DNA of 8,557 bases from Thermodesulfovibrio sp. (GCA_026415995.1 JAOAGB010000034.1:1-8557), one strand, 5' to 3'. Positions 1 to 6,847 are shown, numbered from the stretch's first letter. Numbers and translations: made by a program. Notes: generated by a model not told the origin, from the letters alone.

Positions 1-680
1 CTTCTTTTTTCGCTCATTACAGCAGGGGTAGCAGCTACACCAGGCAGACTCATTCCGAGAGCTTCCGTTACACATGCCATTGTATTTGCTGTGTACATTC
101 CTTGACAAGAACCGGCAGAAGGACATGCACACATTTCTAAGGCTTCCATATCTTTTTGGGTTAACAGTCCTTTTTTGAATTTTCCAACTGCTTCAAAGGT
201 ATCAGAGGTCAAATTTCTTCGCTGTCCTTTATAGTATCCCGCAAGCATAGGACCTGCTGTTAAGACTATGGCGGGTATATTGATCCGAGCGGCAGCCATT
301 AGCATTCCTGGTGTAATTTTGTCGCAGTTAGTTAATAATACTAAACCATCAAATTGATGGGCTTCTACTATGCACTCTATTATATCGGCAATCAATTCTC
401 TTGAGGGGAGCGAGAATTTCATGCCTTTATGTCCCATGGCAATACCATCACAAATTCCGGGGATACCAAAGAAGAATGGATAACCTCCGGCACTATGCAC
501 TCCCTTTTCTATAAAACGAGCAAGTTCATTCATTGTTATATGGCCAGGTATAATATCTGTAAAACTGCTTGCAACTCCTATAAAAGGCTTGTCCATTTGG
601 CTTTTTGGGATTCCCGTAGCAAACAGCAAAGCTCTGTGAGGTGTTCTTTCAATGCCCTTTTTTATAGCATCACTCCTCAT
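1..680 (-). CDS. ilvD: Dihydroxy-acid dehydratase, N-terminal part (3' end beyond window)
   Basis: IlvD removes water from 2,3-dihydroxy-isovalerate and 2,3-dihydroxy-3-methylvalerate to give the 2-keto acids of valine and isoleucine synthesis, in the cytoplasm, using an Fe-S cluster and Mg2+. About 226 residues are visible, opening [18 protein letters not shown]. Family signatures seen are [15 protein letters not shown] (about 73-87), [20 protein letters not shown] (117-136, with cluster Cys119) and the [20 protein letters not shown] block (184-203). Near residue 45 it reads IIPGHITM. The plant-type [2Fe-2S] enzymes have a third Cys here, while E. coli IlvD ([4Fe-4S]) also has PGH, so an oxygen-labile cluster is inferred. 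The ATG at 680 follows AAGGAGG by 7 nt and overlaps the stop of the upstream small gene (ATGA), which fixes the start. The rest of the protein, more than half, lies past position 1. Its GC (103/240 in the first 240 bases) is higher than that of the genes to the right. Confidence 0.97.
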   Translation of the reverse strand, partial: MRSDAIKKGIERTPHRALLFATGIPKSQMDKPFIGVASSFTDIIPGHITMNELARFIEKGVHSAGGYPFFFGIPGICDGIAMGHKGMKFSLPSRELIADIIECIVEAHQFDGLVLLTNCDKITPGMLMAAARINIPAIVLTAGPMLAGYYKGQRRNLTSDTFEAVGKFKKGLLTQKDMEALEMCACPSAGSCQGMYTANTMACVTEALGMSLPGVAATPAVMSEKR

Positions 681-916
681 TTAGTTGCCTCCTTAGAATG
701 TGATAATTTATACTGTCTAATCATCTCAGCCATTCTATCCTTTTTGTAAAGCTTTTCCTTTTGCATTCTTTTTTTCTCTATCTCCTCCTCGGGAGTAAGA
801 TAATGCTTTCGGTTCATTTCATCAAGCATACTGTCAAGCTGCCTATGTTCTTCATAAAGTTTTTTAAATTCTTCATTTTCTTTCTTAAGAATCTCGATGA
901 TCTCTTCTTCTCTCAT
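677..916 (-). CDS. DUF465/YdcH-type small coiled-coil protein
   Basis: A 79-residue, highly charged, probably all-helical protein with no signal peptide or membrane segment. Residues 1-36 form a probable coiled coil ([20 protein letters not shown]...[10 protein letters not shown]). A turn around LTPEEE (41-46) is followed by a Lys-rich second helix ([19 protein letters not shown]). The pattern EHRxLDxxLDxMxxKxxLTPEEExExKRxxKEKLxxKD matches the DUF465 (YdcH) family, whose biochemical role is not established. The ATG at 916 is preceded by an AGGGGGTG ribosome site. Its stop codon shares 3 bases with the ilvD start, so the two are very probably co-transcribed and translationally coupled. No link to branched-chain amino acid synthesis is known; being upstream of ilvD is context only. 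Confidence 0.85.
   Translation of the reverse strand: MREEEIIEILKKENEEFKKLYEEHRQLDSMLDEMNRKHYLTPEEEIEKKRMQKEKLYKKDRMAEMIRQYKLSHSKEATK
688..694 (-). promoter_or_regulatory. Ribosome binding site of ilvD
   Basis: On the minus strand AAGGAGG lies 7 nt before the ilvD ATG, inside the end of the DUF465 gene. It is a near-perfect Shine-Dalgarno sequence and supports the start at 680. Confidence 0.85.
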
Positions 917-996
917 AGAGCACCCCCTAAAATTGTTTTTTTATAATTCTACAATAAAATAAGCAATTTTGTAACAATTTTTTTTACAATATTTTA
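917..996. promoter_or_regulatory. Divergent intergenic promoter region, DUF465-ilvD versus phosphoesterase
   Basis: An 80-bp, very AT-rich gap between divergent start codons must carry promoters for both sides. For the rightward gene two options are visible. One is TACAAT at 985-990, ending 6 nt before the ATG, which would give a leaderless mRNA. The other is TTGTTT (933-938), 16 nt, TAAAAT (955-960), which would give a leader of about 30 nt without a Shine-Dalgarno sequence. Leftward, TTGCTT (966-961) and TATAAA (945-940) are only 15 nt apart, a weak match. The exact elements are inferred and chance matches are likely in such AT-rich DNA. Confidence 0.45.
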
Positions 997-2133
997 ATGA
1001 GACCATTTTTCATTGTATTTTTCACTTTATACGGTTTAATTAATATTTATTTTTATATAAAATTAAGATCGATAATTACCTTTAGCATAAAATCAAAGCT
1101 TTTGTTGATATCTTTCCTCGCTTTAATGATTTTTGCTCCAGCAATAATAAGGTATACGGAAAGACAAGGATTTGAAGCTTTTGCAATTTCGTGGTCATGG
1201 ATAGGATATTTATGGATGGCATTTATTGTACTTTTCTTATTTTTTGGATTAATAATGGATTTTATAAGGACTTTATTTTTCATTTTCAGTAGACTGTACA
1301 AGAAGGAATTGTTCATCTTTTTTAATTCAAAAAAATATAAAAAAATATCTTTTTTCTTGCCCCTTTTCATGTCAATTTTTTTAGTTATTTACGGCTACTT
1401 CGAAGCGCAAAATATAAAAATAGAAAGGGTAGTAATTAAATCAGATAAGATAATTAAAAATATTAAAATAGCTCAGATTTCTGATGTTCATATTGGTTTA
1501 TTAATAAGAGAAAAACGCGTAAAGGCAATAGTGGATAAAATTAATGAAATTAAGCCAGATATTTTAGTCTCTACAGGAGACCTTGTAGATGGACAAATAG
1601 ATAAATTAGATACAATAGCTGAAATTTTAAAAGTTTTAGCTCCACCTCAAGGTAAATATGCAATAACAGGTAATCATGAATTTTATGCAGGGTTGAAACA
1701 GTCTTTAGCTTTTATTGAAAAGTCTGGATTCATCGTTTTAAGAAATGAAGGTATATACCTTGAGAATTTAAATTTAAGTATCGTTGGAGTAGACGATCCT
1801 GAATCTAAAAGATTTGGATACTCTGATATCTCAGAGAGTGAACTTTTGAAAAAATTCAAAAACACAAGCTTTATTTTATTGCTCAAACATCGACCAATTA
1901 TTGACCTTAACTCCCAGGGATTATTTGATCTTCAACTTTCAGGACACACTCATAAAGGACAGCTTTTTCCGTTTAGCATTATCACAGCATTTTATTATGC
2001 CAAACAGGCGGGATGTATTAAAAATTCTGATAATTGCTATTTATATATCAGTAGAGGGACTGGAACATGGGGTCCGCCTGTAAGAATATTTGCTAAACCA
2101 GAGATAACAATTATTGAGATAGTGAAGGACTAA
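997..2133 (+). CDS. Membrane-anchored calcineurin-like metallophosphoesterase (YaeI/YkuE type)
   Basis: A 378-residue protein with a hydrophobic N-terminal half and a cytoplasm-type metallophosphoesterase domain from about residue 140. Likely membrane segments are 2-20, 34-51, one or two within 64-100, and 118-134. The dinuclear-metal motifs are complete and in order: DVH (163-165), GDLVDG (194-199), GNHEFY (225-230), KHRP (297-300) and SGHTHKGQ (315-322). The family end SRGTGTWGPPVRIFAKPEI is also present (352-370). Related proteins include YkuE and the lipid A enzyme LpxG (UDP-2,3-diacylglucosamine hydrolysis). A phospholipid or lipid A precursor substrate is plausible but cannot be read from the sequence. 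The ATG at 997 has no Shine-Dalgarno sequence. The next in-frame Met is about 40 codons on and would remove the first membrane helices, so 997 is kept. The gene ends in a 4-bp convergent overlap with the radical SAM gene. Confidence 0.9.
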   Translation: MRPFFIVFFTLYGLINIYFYIKLRSIITFSIKSKLLLISFLALMIFAPAIIRYTERQGFEAFAISWSWIGYLWMAFIVLFLFFGLIMDFIRTLFFIFSRLYKKELFIFFNSKKYKKISFFLPLFMSIFLVIYGYFEAQNIKIERVVIKSDKIIKNIKIAQISDVHIGLLIREKRVKAIVDKINEIKPDILVSTGDLVDGQIDKLDTIAEILKVLAPPQGKYAITGNHEFYAGLKQSLAFIEKSGFIVLRNEGIYLENLNLSIVGVDDPESKRFGYSDISESELLKKFKNTSFILLLKHRPIIDLNSQGLFDLQLSGHTHKGQLFPFSIITAFYYAKQAGCIKNSDNCYLYISRGTGTWGPPVRIFAKPEITIIEIVKD

Positions 2134-3122
2134 TTCTCACTTTTTATTCTTAGTATTCTTAATTTATTACAACCTTCACATTGAACGGGTGTTGTTCCTG
2201 ACTGAAAAGCTTTTCTAAAATACTTATACTCTCTGTTTTGCCAGATTTTAATTAAACTTTTTTCATTTATGTTACCAAAAAATATGTTAGCATCTGTTTG
2301 TCTTGGGATACCTCTGAATACACATGGTGAAACATAACCGAGTGAATTGATAAATAAGGATTCTACAGGTCTTTCTGAACACATTTTGGTTCTTTTATGT
2401 GGATGTGGGAGGTTAAAATAGATATTCAAATTTTTCTGTTTACCCAAACTTGTAATTTTTAAAAATCTATTTTTTAATGCATTATATTCTTCTTCATTTT
2501 TAGGAACAACTGATTCTAAAAGTAAGGTTTTTTCAGGGACGAAATCTAAAGAACTTACGATTATATCATTAATCCCTAAGTTCGAAAAAACATATGGAAT
2601 TTCCTCTAATTCTTCTAAATTTGATTTTAGAAGCATATAGGCAATGTTGATTGTAGGGTATGATACTTTTCTCTTAATTTTTCTGGCATTTAGTTCCTTT
2701 ATAACATGAAAAATTTTTTCAATTTTAGTTCCTTCCCTTAATATATCGTTTTTTCCTATACCGGTTAGAGAAAATGCTATTATATCGAGTTTTGAGTCAA
2801 TTATTTTTTCTAAATCACTATCCTCCAAGATCATTCCATTTGTTGTTGTCCCGACTAAACATTCCTTTTCTTTCGCCATTTTCAAGATATTGAAAATTTC
2901 TGGATTGCAAAAAGGCTCGCCCCAGCCTTGTAAATATAATAGTTTTACTTTTTTTAAATATGGAAGAAGTTTTGTAAATTCTTGAAATGTAAAATTTCTC
3001 CCTTTCCATCTATTCTTATAAATTGTATGAGGACAATAGAAGCAATTGGCATTACAAAGTCCAGAAATCTCAAGTTGAATCCATTGTAATTTGGGAAAAA
3101 TTAATTTCTCGAATATATTCAT
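2130..3122 (-). CDS. Radical SAM protein with shortened SPASM-like C-terminal domain, substrate unknown
   Basis: A 330-residue soluble enzyme. It begins with a short lead (MNIFEKLIFPKLQWIQLEIS), then the radical SAM cluster motif CNANCFYC (Cys23, Cys27, Cys30), which binds a [4Fe-4S] cluster and S-adenosylmethionine. A GGE-like SAM-binding motif, GWGEP, is at 66-70. The C-terminal part resembles SPASM: Cys248, then GYVSPC (262-267), a FGNINEKSLIKIWQNREY stretch, and CEGC (315-318). Only four Cys remain in this tail, enough for one auxiliary cluster rather than the two of classical seven-Cys SPASM enzymes. SPASM proteins often modify peptides or proteins or mature cofactors, but no small precursor-peptide ORF is seen beside it, so the substrate is not assigned. 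A TAG lies directly before the ATG at 3122 on the minus strand, which fixes the start. There is no Shine-Dalgarno sequence; TATAAT ends 7 nt before the ATG. Confidence 0.88.
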   Translation of the reverse strand: MNIFEKLIFPKLQWIQLEISGLCNANCFYCPHTIYKNRWKGRNFTFQEFTKLLPYLKKVKLLYLQGWGEPFCNPEIFNILKMAKEKECLVGTTTNGMILEDSDLEKIIDSKLDIIAFSLTGIGKNDILREGTKIEKIFHVIKELNARKIKRKVSYPTINIAYMLLKSNLEELEEIPYVFSNLGINDIIVSSLDFVPEKTLLLESVVPKNEEEYNALKNRFLKITSLGKQKNLNIYFNLPHPHKRTKMCSERPVESLFINSLGYVSPCVFRGIPRQTDANIFFGNINEKSLIKIWQNREYKYFRKAFQSGTTPVQCEGCNKLRILRIKSEN

Positions 3123-3128
3123 CTAAGT

Positions 3129-3135
3129 TATTATA
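3129..3135. promoter_or_regulatory. Overlapping divergent -10 boxes between radical SAM gene and hemW
   Basis: Within a 17-bp gap, the minus strand reads TATAAT (3135-3130) followed by 7 nt and the radical SAM ATG. The plus strand reads TATTAT (3129-3134) followed by 5 nt and the hemW ATG. Transcription from either would start at or within a base or so of the start codon. Neither gene has a Shine-Dalgarno sequence. No good -35 hexamer is seen on either side; any -35 would have to lie inside the other gene. The boxes are seen; their activity is inferred. Confidence 0.5.
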
Positions 3136-3139
3136 AATT

Positions 3140-4279
3140 ATGGAAAGTAGTTTTTCCTCCTTATATTTACATATTCCTTTTTGTATAAAAAGATGTAATT
3201 ATTGCGGATTTTACTCATTACCATACCATGAGGAAATAGAAGCTATTTTTTTATCTGCTATTTTAAATGAGATAAGATTGACAAAAGATTTTCCTCATCT
3301 TATAAAAACCATATATATTGGAGGAGGAACTCCGAGCTGTCTTCCAGCTTCGAATTTCGAGAAAATTTTGGAGGCTTTACAAAAAAATTACAAATTTATT
3401 GATAAAGTTGAATTTACTGTGGAAATTAATCCTGGAACCATTACAAAAGAGAAAATTAATTTATTAAAAACATATGGAGTTAATAGAATTAGCATTGGTG
3501 TTCAATCATTTTTAGACAAAGAACTTTCTTTCTTAGGAAGAATTCATGACGTAAAAGAAGCTATTAAAACGGTTTACATGGTTTTAAATTCTGGAATTGA
3601 AAATATATCAATTGATCTAATATTTGGCATACCTGGGCAAACTTTGGATAGTTTTAAATTTTCATTAAATGTAGCAACATCGTTACAAATTAGGCATATA
3701 TCTATTTACGAATTAAATATTGAAAGATGCACTCACTTAGAAAAAAAGGTTAATGAAGGTAAAGTTAGGCTTTTAAATGAAAAAGTTATTGAACAAATGT
3801 ACATGATAATTCCTGAGTTGCTTGAAAAAAAAGGTTTTTATAAATATGAGATTTCTAATTTTGCTCAAAAAGGTTTTGAATGTTTACATAACATTAATTA
3901 CTGGTTAAGAGGACCCTATCTTGGTTTAGGACCTTCTGCTCATTCATATTTAAATAAAAAAAGATTCCATAATCCTGTAGATATTTTTTTATACTGTGAA
4001 TCTTTGCAAAGAAATAAACTATCATGGATAGATGATTGCAAAATAGATGAAATAGATGAATTGAAAGAGAAAATTATTTTAGGTTTAAGAATGAAAAAAG
4101 GGATAATTATAAATAAAACATGCTTAATAGAATTTTTTAAAGACTTGGAAAATTTTGGTTTAACTCGCGTTGATTATAACCGCGTATATTTAACTGATAA
4201 AGGAATGCTTTTATCTAACGAAATTTTTGTAAAGGTATTATCACATATTGAAAATTGTTCTGTCTGTAAACAAGAATAA
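3140..4279 (+). CDS. hemW: Heme chaperone HemW (radical SAM, HemN-like)
   Basis: HemW is a radical SAM-type protein that binds heme and delivers it to target proteins; it was long misannotated as coproporphyrinogen III oxidase. The 379-residue length fits HemW, not the longer HemN. Visible signatures are LYLHIPFCIKRCNYCGFYS (8-26) with cluster Cys15, Cys19 and Cys22, GGGTPS (61-66), INPGT (96-100), GVQSF (120-124), IYELNIE (189-195), YEISNFA (236-242) and HNINYWLRGPYLGLGPSAHSY (250-270). There is no fourth Cys right after the motif (CGF), unlike HemN's CxxxCxxCxC. The C-terminal HemW domain ends with LTDKGMLLSNEIFVKVL (351-367), then about 12 extra residues with two more Cys (373 and 376). 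The ATG at 3140 has no Shine-Dalgarno sequence. The last 65 bp overlap the convergent HtrA-like gene. Confidence 0.93.
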   Translation: MESSFSSLYLHIPFCIKRCNYCGFYSLPYHEEIEAIFLSAILNEIRLTKDFPHLIKTIYIGGGTPSCLPASNFEKILEALQKNYKFIDKVEFTVEINPGTITKEKINLLKTYGVNRISIGVQSFLDKELSFLGRIHDVKEAIKTVYMVLNSGIENISIDLIFGIPGQTLDSFKFSLNVATSLQIRHISIYELNIERCTHLEKKVNEGKVRLLNEKVIEQMYMIIPELLEKKGFYKYEISNFAQKGFECLHNINYWLRGPYLGLGPSAHSYLNKKRFHNPVDIFLYCESLQRNKLSWIDDCKIDEIDELKEKIILGLRMKKGIIINKTCLIEFFKDLENFGLTRVDYNRVYLTDKGMLLSNEIFVKVLSHIENCSVCKQE

Positions 4280-5375
4280 GTAAATCACCGGATGATTTCG
4301 ATAGCATTTCATAAAATTCTTGAGTATTATTAACCTCTTTTTTGTTTATTTCTACAATTATATCTCCATTTTTTAAAATTCCAAGGGCTGGACTACTTTC
4401 CATAACACGATTAATAAAAACACCCTTAATATTATTTCTTAAAGTTTGTTTAATAGAAATTGGTATTTCAGTTATTTCTAAACCAGGTATTGAAGAAGAG
4501 ACTGATTTAATATTGTTTATAATCTCTGGTGGGTCTTCGAGAATTAAATTGATTTCTATTTTACTGTTATTTCTCATAATTTTAAGCTGAATATTCTCTC
4601 CTGAAAATTTAGTACTCATTAAGTTTTGTAAATCCTTTATATCTTTAATTGGTAACGTATCTACTTCAATTATTATGTCTCCTCTTTTAATGCCAGCTTT
4701 ATAGGCAGGGCCGCCTTCATAAACATTAGTCACTATAACTCCATAGTTAGTAAATAGAATTTTCTTCAAATCCTCTGTAACCGTTTGTCCTTGAATACCC
4801 AACCATCCAGATTTTCTGTTAATTAATTTCATTATTTCTTGCTCAGAATCTTTGATTACTAATGCCTCAGAAATGTTATCATCATTTTGAACTACAATCC
4901 CCAAAGGTTTTAAATCTATGGAAATTAAAAGGGAACCTAAAACATGTTTTCCTTCAACTTTTATTAAATTATCCTCAACTTTTCCATTTACTAATAGTAT
5001 ATTGAAAGATTCGTTACGAGATAACAGGAAAAATATAGTCGAATTTTTGTCAGGATTTTTAAATTCTATTCCCCTTTTTAGTCCTTCGGTTTTAAATAAA
5101 GATATTTTAAGTTTTGAGTCAATGGCTAAAATTTTTTTATCATCATCTATGATTGAAGAAGGAGCTAAGGCTATATTTTCTGAAAACAAAACAGCTATTC
5201 CATTTTCAAGAGTAATTAGGGCAGGTAAAAAATTTTTGTTTATTTCTTCTATTTTGCTCCTTATAATTTTCTCTAAGTCATCACTTCCAAAGGATACGAG
5301 AGGGAAAAACAAAAAGATTACTATTGAAAATAAGAAAAATACTAAAGTTTTGGTATGACCTTTATTTGTAAACAT
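4215..5375 (-). CDS. Exported HtrA/DegP-like protein with two PDZ domains and a probably inactive protease domain
   Basis: A 386-residue protein. Residues 1-30 form a signal peptide (basic start MFTNKGHTKT, then a run of Leu/Ile/Phe/Val, likely cleaved near VSFG/SDD), so it acts in the envelope. Residues about 40-185 are a short, diverged region matching where the HtrA trypsin fold should be. The usual TNNHVV, D..DIAVLK and GNSGGPL motifs are absent. The stretch HVLGSLLISIDLKPLGIV (144-161) aligns with HtrA GNSGGPLVDLDGKVVGIV, putting Leu146 at the nucleophile Ser position. PDZ1 is about 189-283 (WLGIQGQTV, GGPAYKAGIKRGDIIIEV). PDZ2 is about 297-386 (VFINRVMESSPALGILKNGDIIVEI). It probably binds exposed protein C-termini without cutting. 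The ATG at 5375 lies inside the end of tilS (34-bp overlap), suggesting coupled translation. A clear signal peptide supports this start even though no Shine-Dalgarno sequence is present. Confidence 0.87.
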   Translation of the reverse strand: MFTNKGHTKTLVFFLFSIVIFLFFPLVSFGSDDLEKIIRSKIEEINKNFLPALITLENGIAVLFSENIALAPSSIIDDDKKILAIDSKLKISLFKTEGLKRGIEFKNPDKNSTIFFLLSRNESFNILLVNGKVEDNLIKVEGKHVLGSLLISIDLKPLGIVVQNDDNISEALVIKDSEQEIMKLINRKSGWLGIQGQTVTEDLKKILFTNYGVIVTNVYEGGPAYKAGIKRGDIIIEVDTLPIKDIKDLQNLMSTKFSGENIQLKIMRNNSKIEINLILEDPPEIINNIKSVSSSIPGLEITEIPISIKQTLRNNIKGVFINRVMESSPALGILKNGDIIVEINKKEVNNTQEFYEMLSKSSGDLLILVYRQNNFQYVIIPLQKFR

Positions 5376-6724
5376 CTTGTAGTATTATGCTCAATTTTAT
5401 ATCTATCGTCAAGTCTATATCCAACAACACATACAATTTTACCTTCACTTTCAATTATTGGTATTAAATCCCTCTCATCTCTTGGAACTTTTTCATCTAC
5501 AAAAAAATCCTGAATTTTTTTCTTGTTACCAAAGCCAAAAGGATAAAAATAATCTCCGGGTTTTCTTGCCCGTATTATTAAAGGAAAGTTAATTTTTTCT
5601 CTATCAACATATATGGTATTTTTACCATCTCCAAAATCTGGGATTTCTTGCCTTTCTAATTCTTTTATACTTAATAAAACATCTGCTTCAGTTAAAAGAA
5701 TATCCATAGGTTTATCTAATATATAAGTAGACAATTTTTTAGGAGGTTCAGCAGTTATTATAATTGTTGAGTATCCTTTTATGGCTTTTATTCCTTTGGG
5801 AAGGTAAAGTCTATCTCCGGGTCTGCCTTTTTTAATGAGGTTTATAATTTCTTCTATATGTTCAAATTCTATTCCTCTTAGGCCTCTTACACTATCTATT
5901 GCAACTCTTAGAGCTCTTCTGAGAATAACTGTATTTAGCACTTCCATGGGATTACAGAATAATTCTACTCTGTTGTCAGTTTTCCTACTCATTAGTCTCA
6001 TTAGAGCTTTTGTAACTGATACATTAATATAGTCATTTTCCTCCCTAATTATATCTGCGGTTTTTGATATTATTCTTGTGGCTTGAGGTGATATTGATTT
6101 GATTACTGGCATAAGGTTTTGTCTAATTTTATTTCTAAGATATTTCAAGTTTTCATTGGATGGATCAATTATAAAAGGAATATTTTTTTCAGCCAAAAAT
6201 TTTTCTATTTCTGTTCTCTCTATCTCAATAAGCGGTCTGATTATTTTTTTCCTTACTGGAGGTATTCCGCTCAATCCTGCAGGTCCTGCTCCTCTTAGAA
6301 GCCTCATTAATACTGTTTCTGCTTGATCATCAGCGTTATGGGCAACAGCAATCTTATGAGCTTTTATATTTATACTTATTTGATCAAGAGCTCCATATCT
6401 TAAAATTCTTGCTGCTTCTTGAATATTAACCTTTTCAGTTTGAGCAAATTCTCTCACATTTACTGACTGTGTATAAAAATCTACAGACAGATTATTACAA
6501 ATTTTCCTGCAGAACTCTATTTCTTTGAGAACATCGTTGGGTCTTAATCCATGATCTATGTATGCTGCAGAGACTTTTAGTTTATATTTTATTCTTAAAT
6601 CATGAAGCAGGTAGAGTAGGCAGACTGAATCGGGTCCTCCAGAGAAACCTATTAGAACATGGTCTCCTAAGGACAACATATTGTGTTTTTCAATAGTTTT
6701 TTCTATTTTTTTATTTATACTCAT
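5342..6724 (-). CDS. tilS: tRNA(Ile)-lysidine synthetase TilS
   Basis: TilS uses ATP to attach lysine to C34 of the CAU-anticodon tRNA-Ile, switching its specificity from AUG to AUA. It is essential in most bacteria and cytoplasmic. With the start chosen here it is 460 residues. Seen in order: the PP-loop IGFSGGPDSVCLLYLL (25-40), YIDHGLRPN (55-63), AHNADDQAETVLMRLLRGAGPAGLSGI (128-154) and NLKYLRNKIRQNLMP (192-206), which together form the N-terminal adenylation domain. The C-terminal tRNA-binding domain follows, with RARKPGDYFYPFGFGNKKKIQDFFVDEKVPRDERD (385-419). A longer reading from TTG at 6742 adds six residues (LKLKV-type, Leu/Lys-rich). The ATG at 6724 (MSINKKIEK) is preferred because it fits the family start. 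No Shine-Dalgarno sequence precedes either. AT-rich genomes that use AUA codons heavily, as here, need this enzyme. The 3' end overlaps the HtrA-like gene by 34 bp. Confidence 0.95.
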   Translation of the reverse strand: MSINKKIEKTIEKHNMLSLGDHVLIGFSGGPDSVCLLYLLHDLRIKYKLKVSAAYIDHGLRPNDVLKEIEFCRKICNNLSVDFYTQSVNVREFAQTEKVNIQEAARILRYGALDQISINIKAHKIAVAHNADDQAETVLMRLLRGAGPAGLSGIPPVRKKIIRPLIEIERTEIEKFLAEKNIPFIIDPSNENLKYLRNKIRQNLMPVIKSISPQATRIISKTADIIREENDYINVSVTKALMRLMSRKTDNRVELFCNPMEVLNTVILRRALRVAIDSVRGLRGIEFEHIEEIINLIKKGRPGDRLYLPKGIKAIKGYSTIIITAEPPKKLSTYILDKPMDILLTEADVLLSIKELERQEIPDFGDGKNTIYVDREKINFPLIIRARKPGDYFYPFGFGNKKKIQDFFVDEKVPRDERDLIPIIESEGKIVCVVGYRLDDRYKIEHNTTRCLQIKVIPKL

Positions 6725-6732
6725 AACTTTTA

Positions 6733-6738
6733 ATTTTA
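6733..6738 (-). promoter_or_regulatory. Possible -10 box of tilS
   Basis: The minus strand reads TAAAAT ending 8 nt before the tilS ATG, downstream of the dfx-rub terminator, so tilS needs its own promoter here. No convincing -35 is seen. It matches the short start-proximal spacing at other Shine-Dalgarno-less genes in the window, but the region is so AT-rich that chance is a serious alternative. Confidence 0.3.
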
Positions 6739-6756
6739 ACAAATTTGGATGGAAAT

Positions 6757-6811
6757 TTTTATTAAAATTAAACCCTGAAATTGATACAAGAAAGCCAATC
6801 TCAGGGTTTAA
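6757..6811 (-). terminator. Intrinsic terminator of the dfx-rub unit
   Basis: On the minus strand, after the rubredoxin gene, TTAAACCCTGA pairs perfectly with TCAGGGTTTAA (11 bp, positions 6811-6801 with 6778-6768). After one mismatch the stem extends by ATTG/CAAT (4 bp), closing a 12-nt loop at 6784-6795. It is followed leftward by TTTTAATAAAAATTT, a broken U-rich tract. On the plus strand no T-run follows, so it serves leftward transcription. It separates dfx-rub from tilS. Confidence 0.8.
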
Positions 6812-6847
6812 GATTAGATTATTAGATTTTATAGGATGAATTAGAAT

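Noticed and set aside
429..749. Plus-strand open frame of 106 codons opposite ilvD
   Set aside because: It lies antisense to a clear IlvD sequence, with no domain-like pattern and no ribosome site; it is a shadow of the real gene.
2130..3139. RiPP (modified peptide) cluster around the radical SAM/SPASM protein
   Set aside because: No short ORF that could encode a precursor peptide, and no protease or exporter, is found on either side; both neighbours abut or nearly abut the gene.
3140..4279. Anaerobic coproporphyrinogen III oxidase HemN
   Set aside because: The length (379) and the CxxxCxxCGF motif without a fourth Cys fit HemW; HemN is longer and has CxxxCxxCxC.
4918..5358. Plus-strand open frame of 146 codons opposite the HtrA-like gene
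   Set aside because: Its Ser/Phe/Lys-rich translation is what the reverse of an AT-rich gene gives. The minus strand has a signal peptide and PDZ domains.
6725..6742. Longer tilS start at TTG 6742
   Set aside because: It adds six residues without family support; the ATG at 6724 gives a normal TilS N-terminus.
6768..6811. Bidirectional terminator or regulatory RNA
   Set aside because: The U-rich tract follows the stem only on the minus strand, and the stem stands just after rubredoxin, so a one-way terminator explains it.
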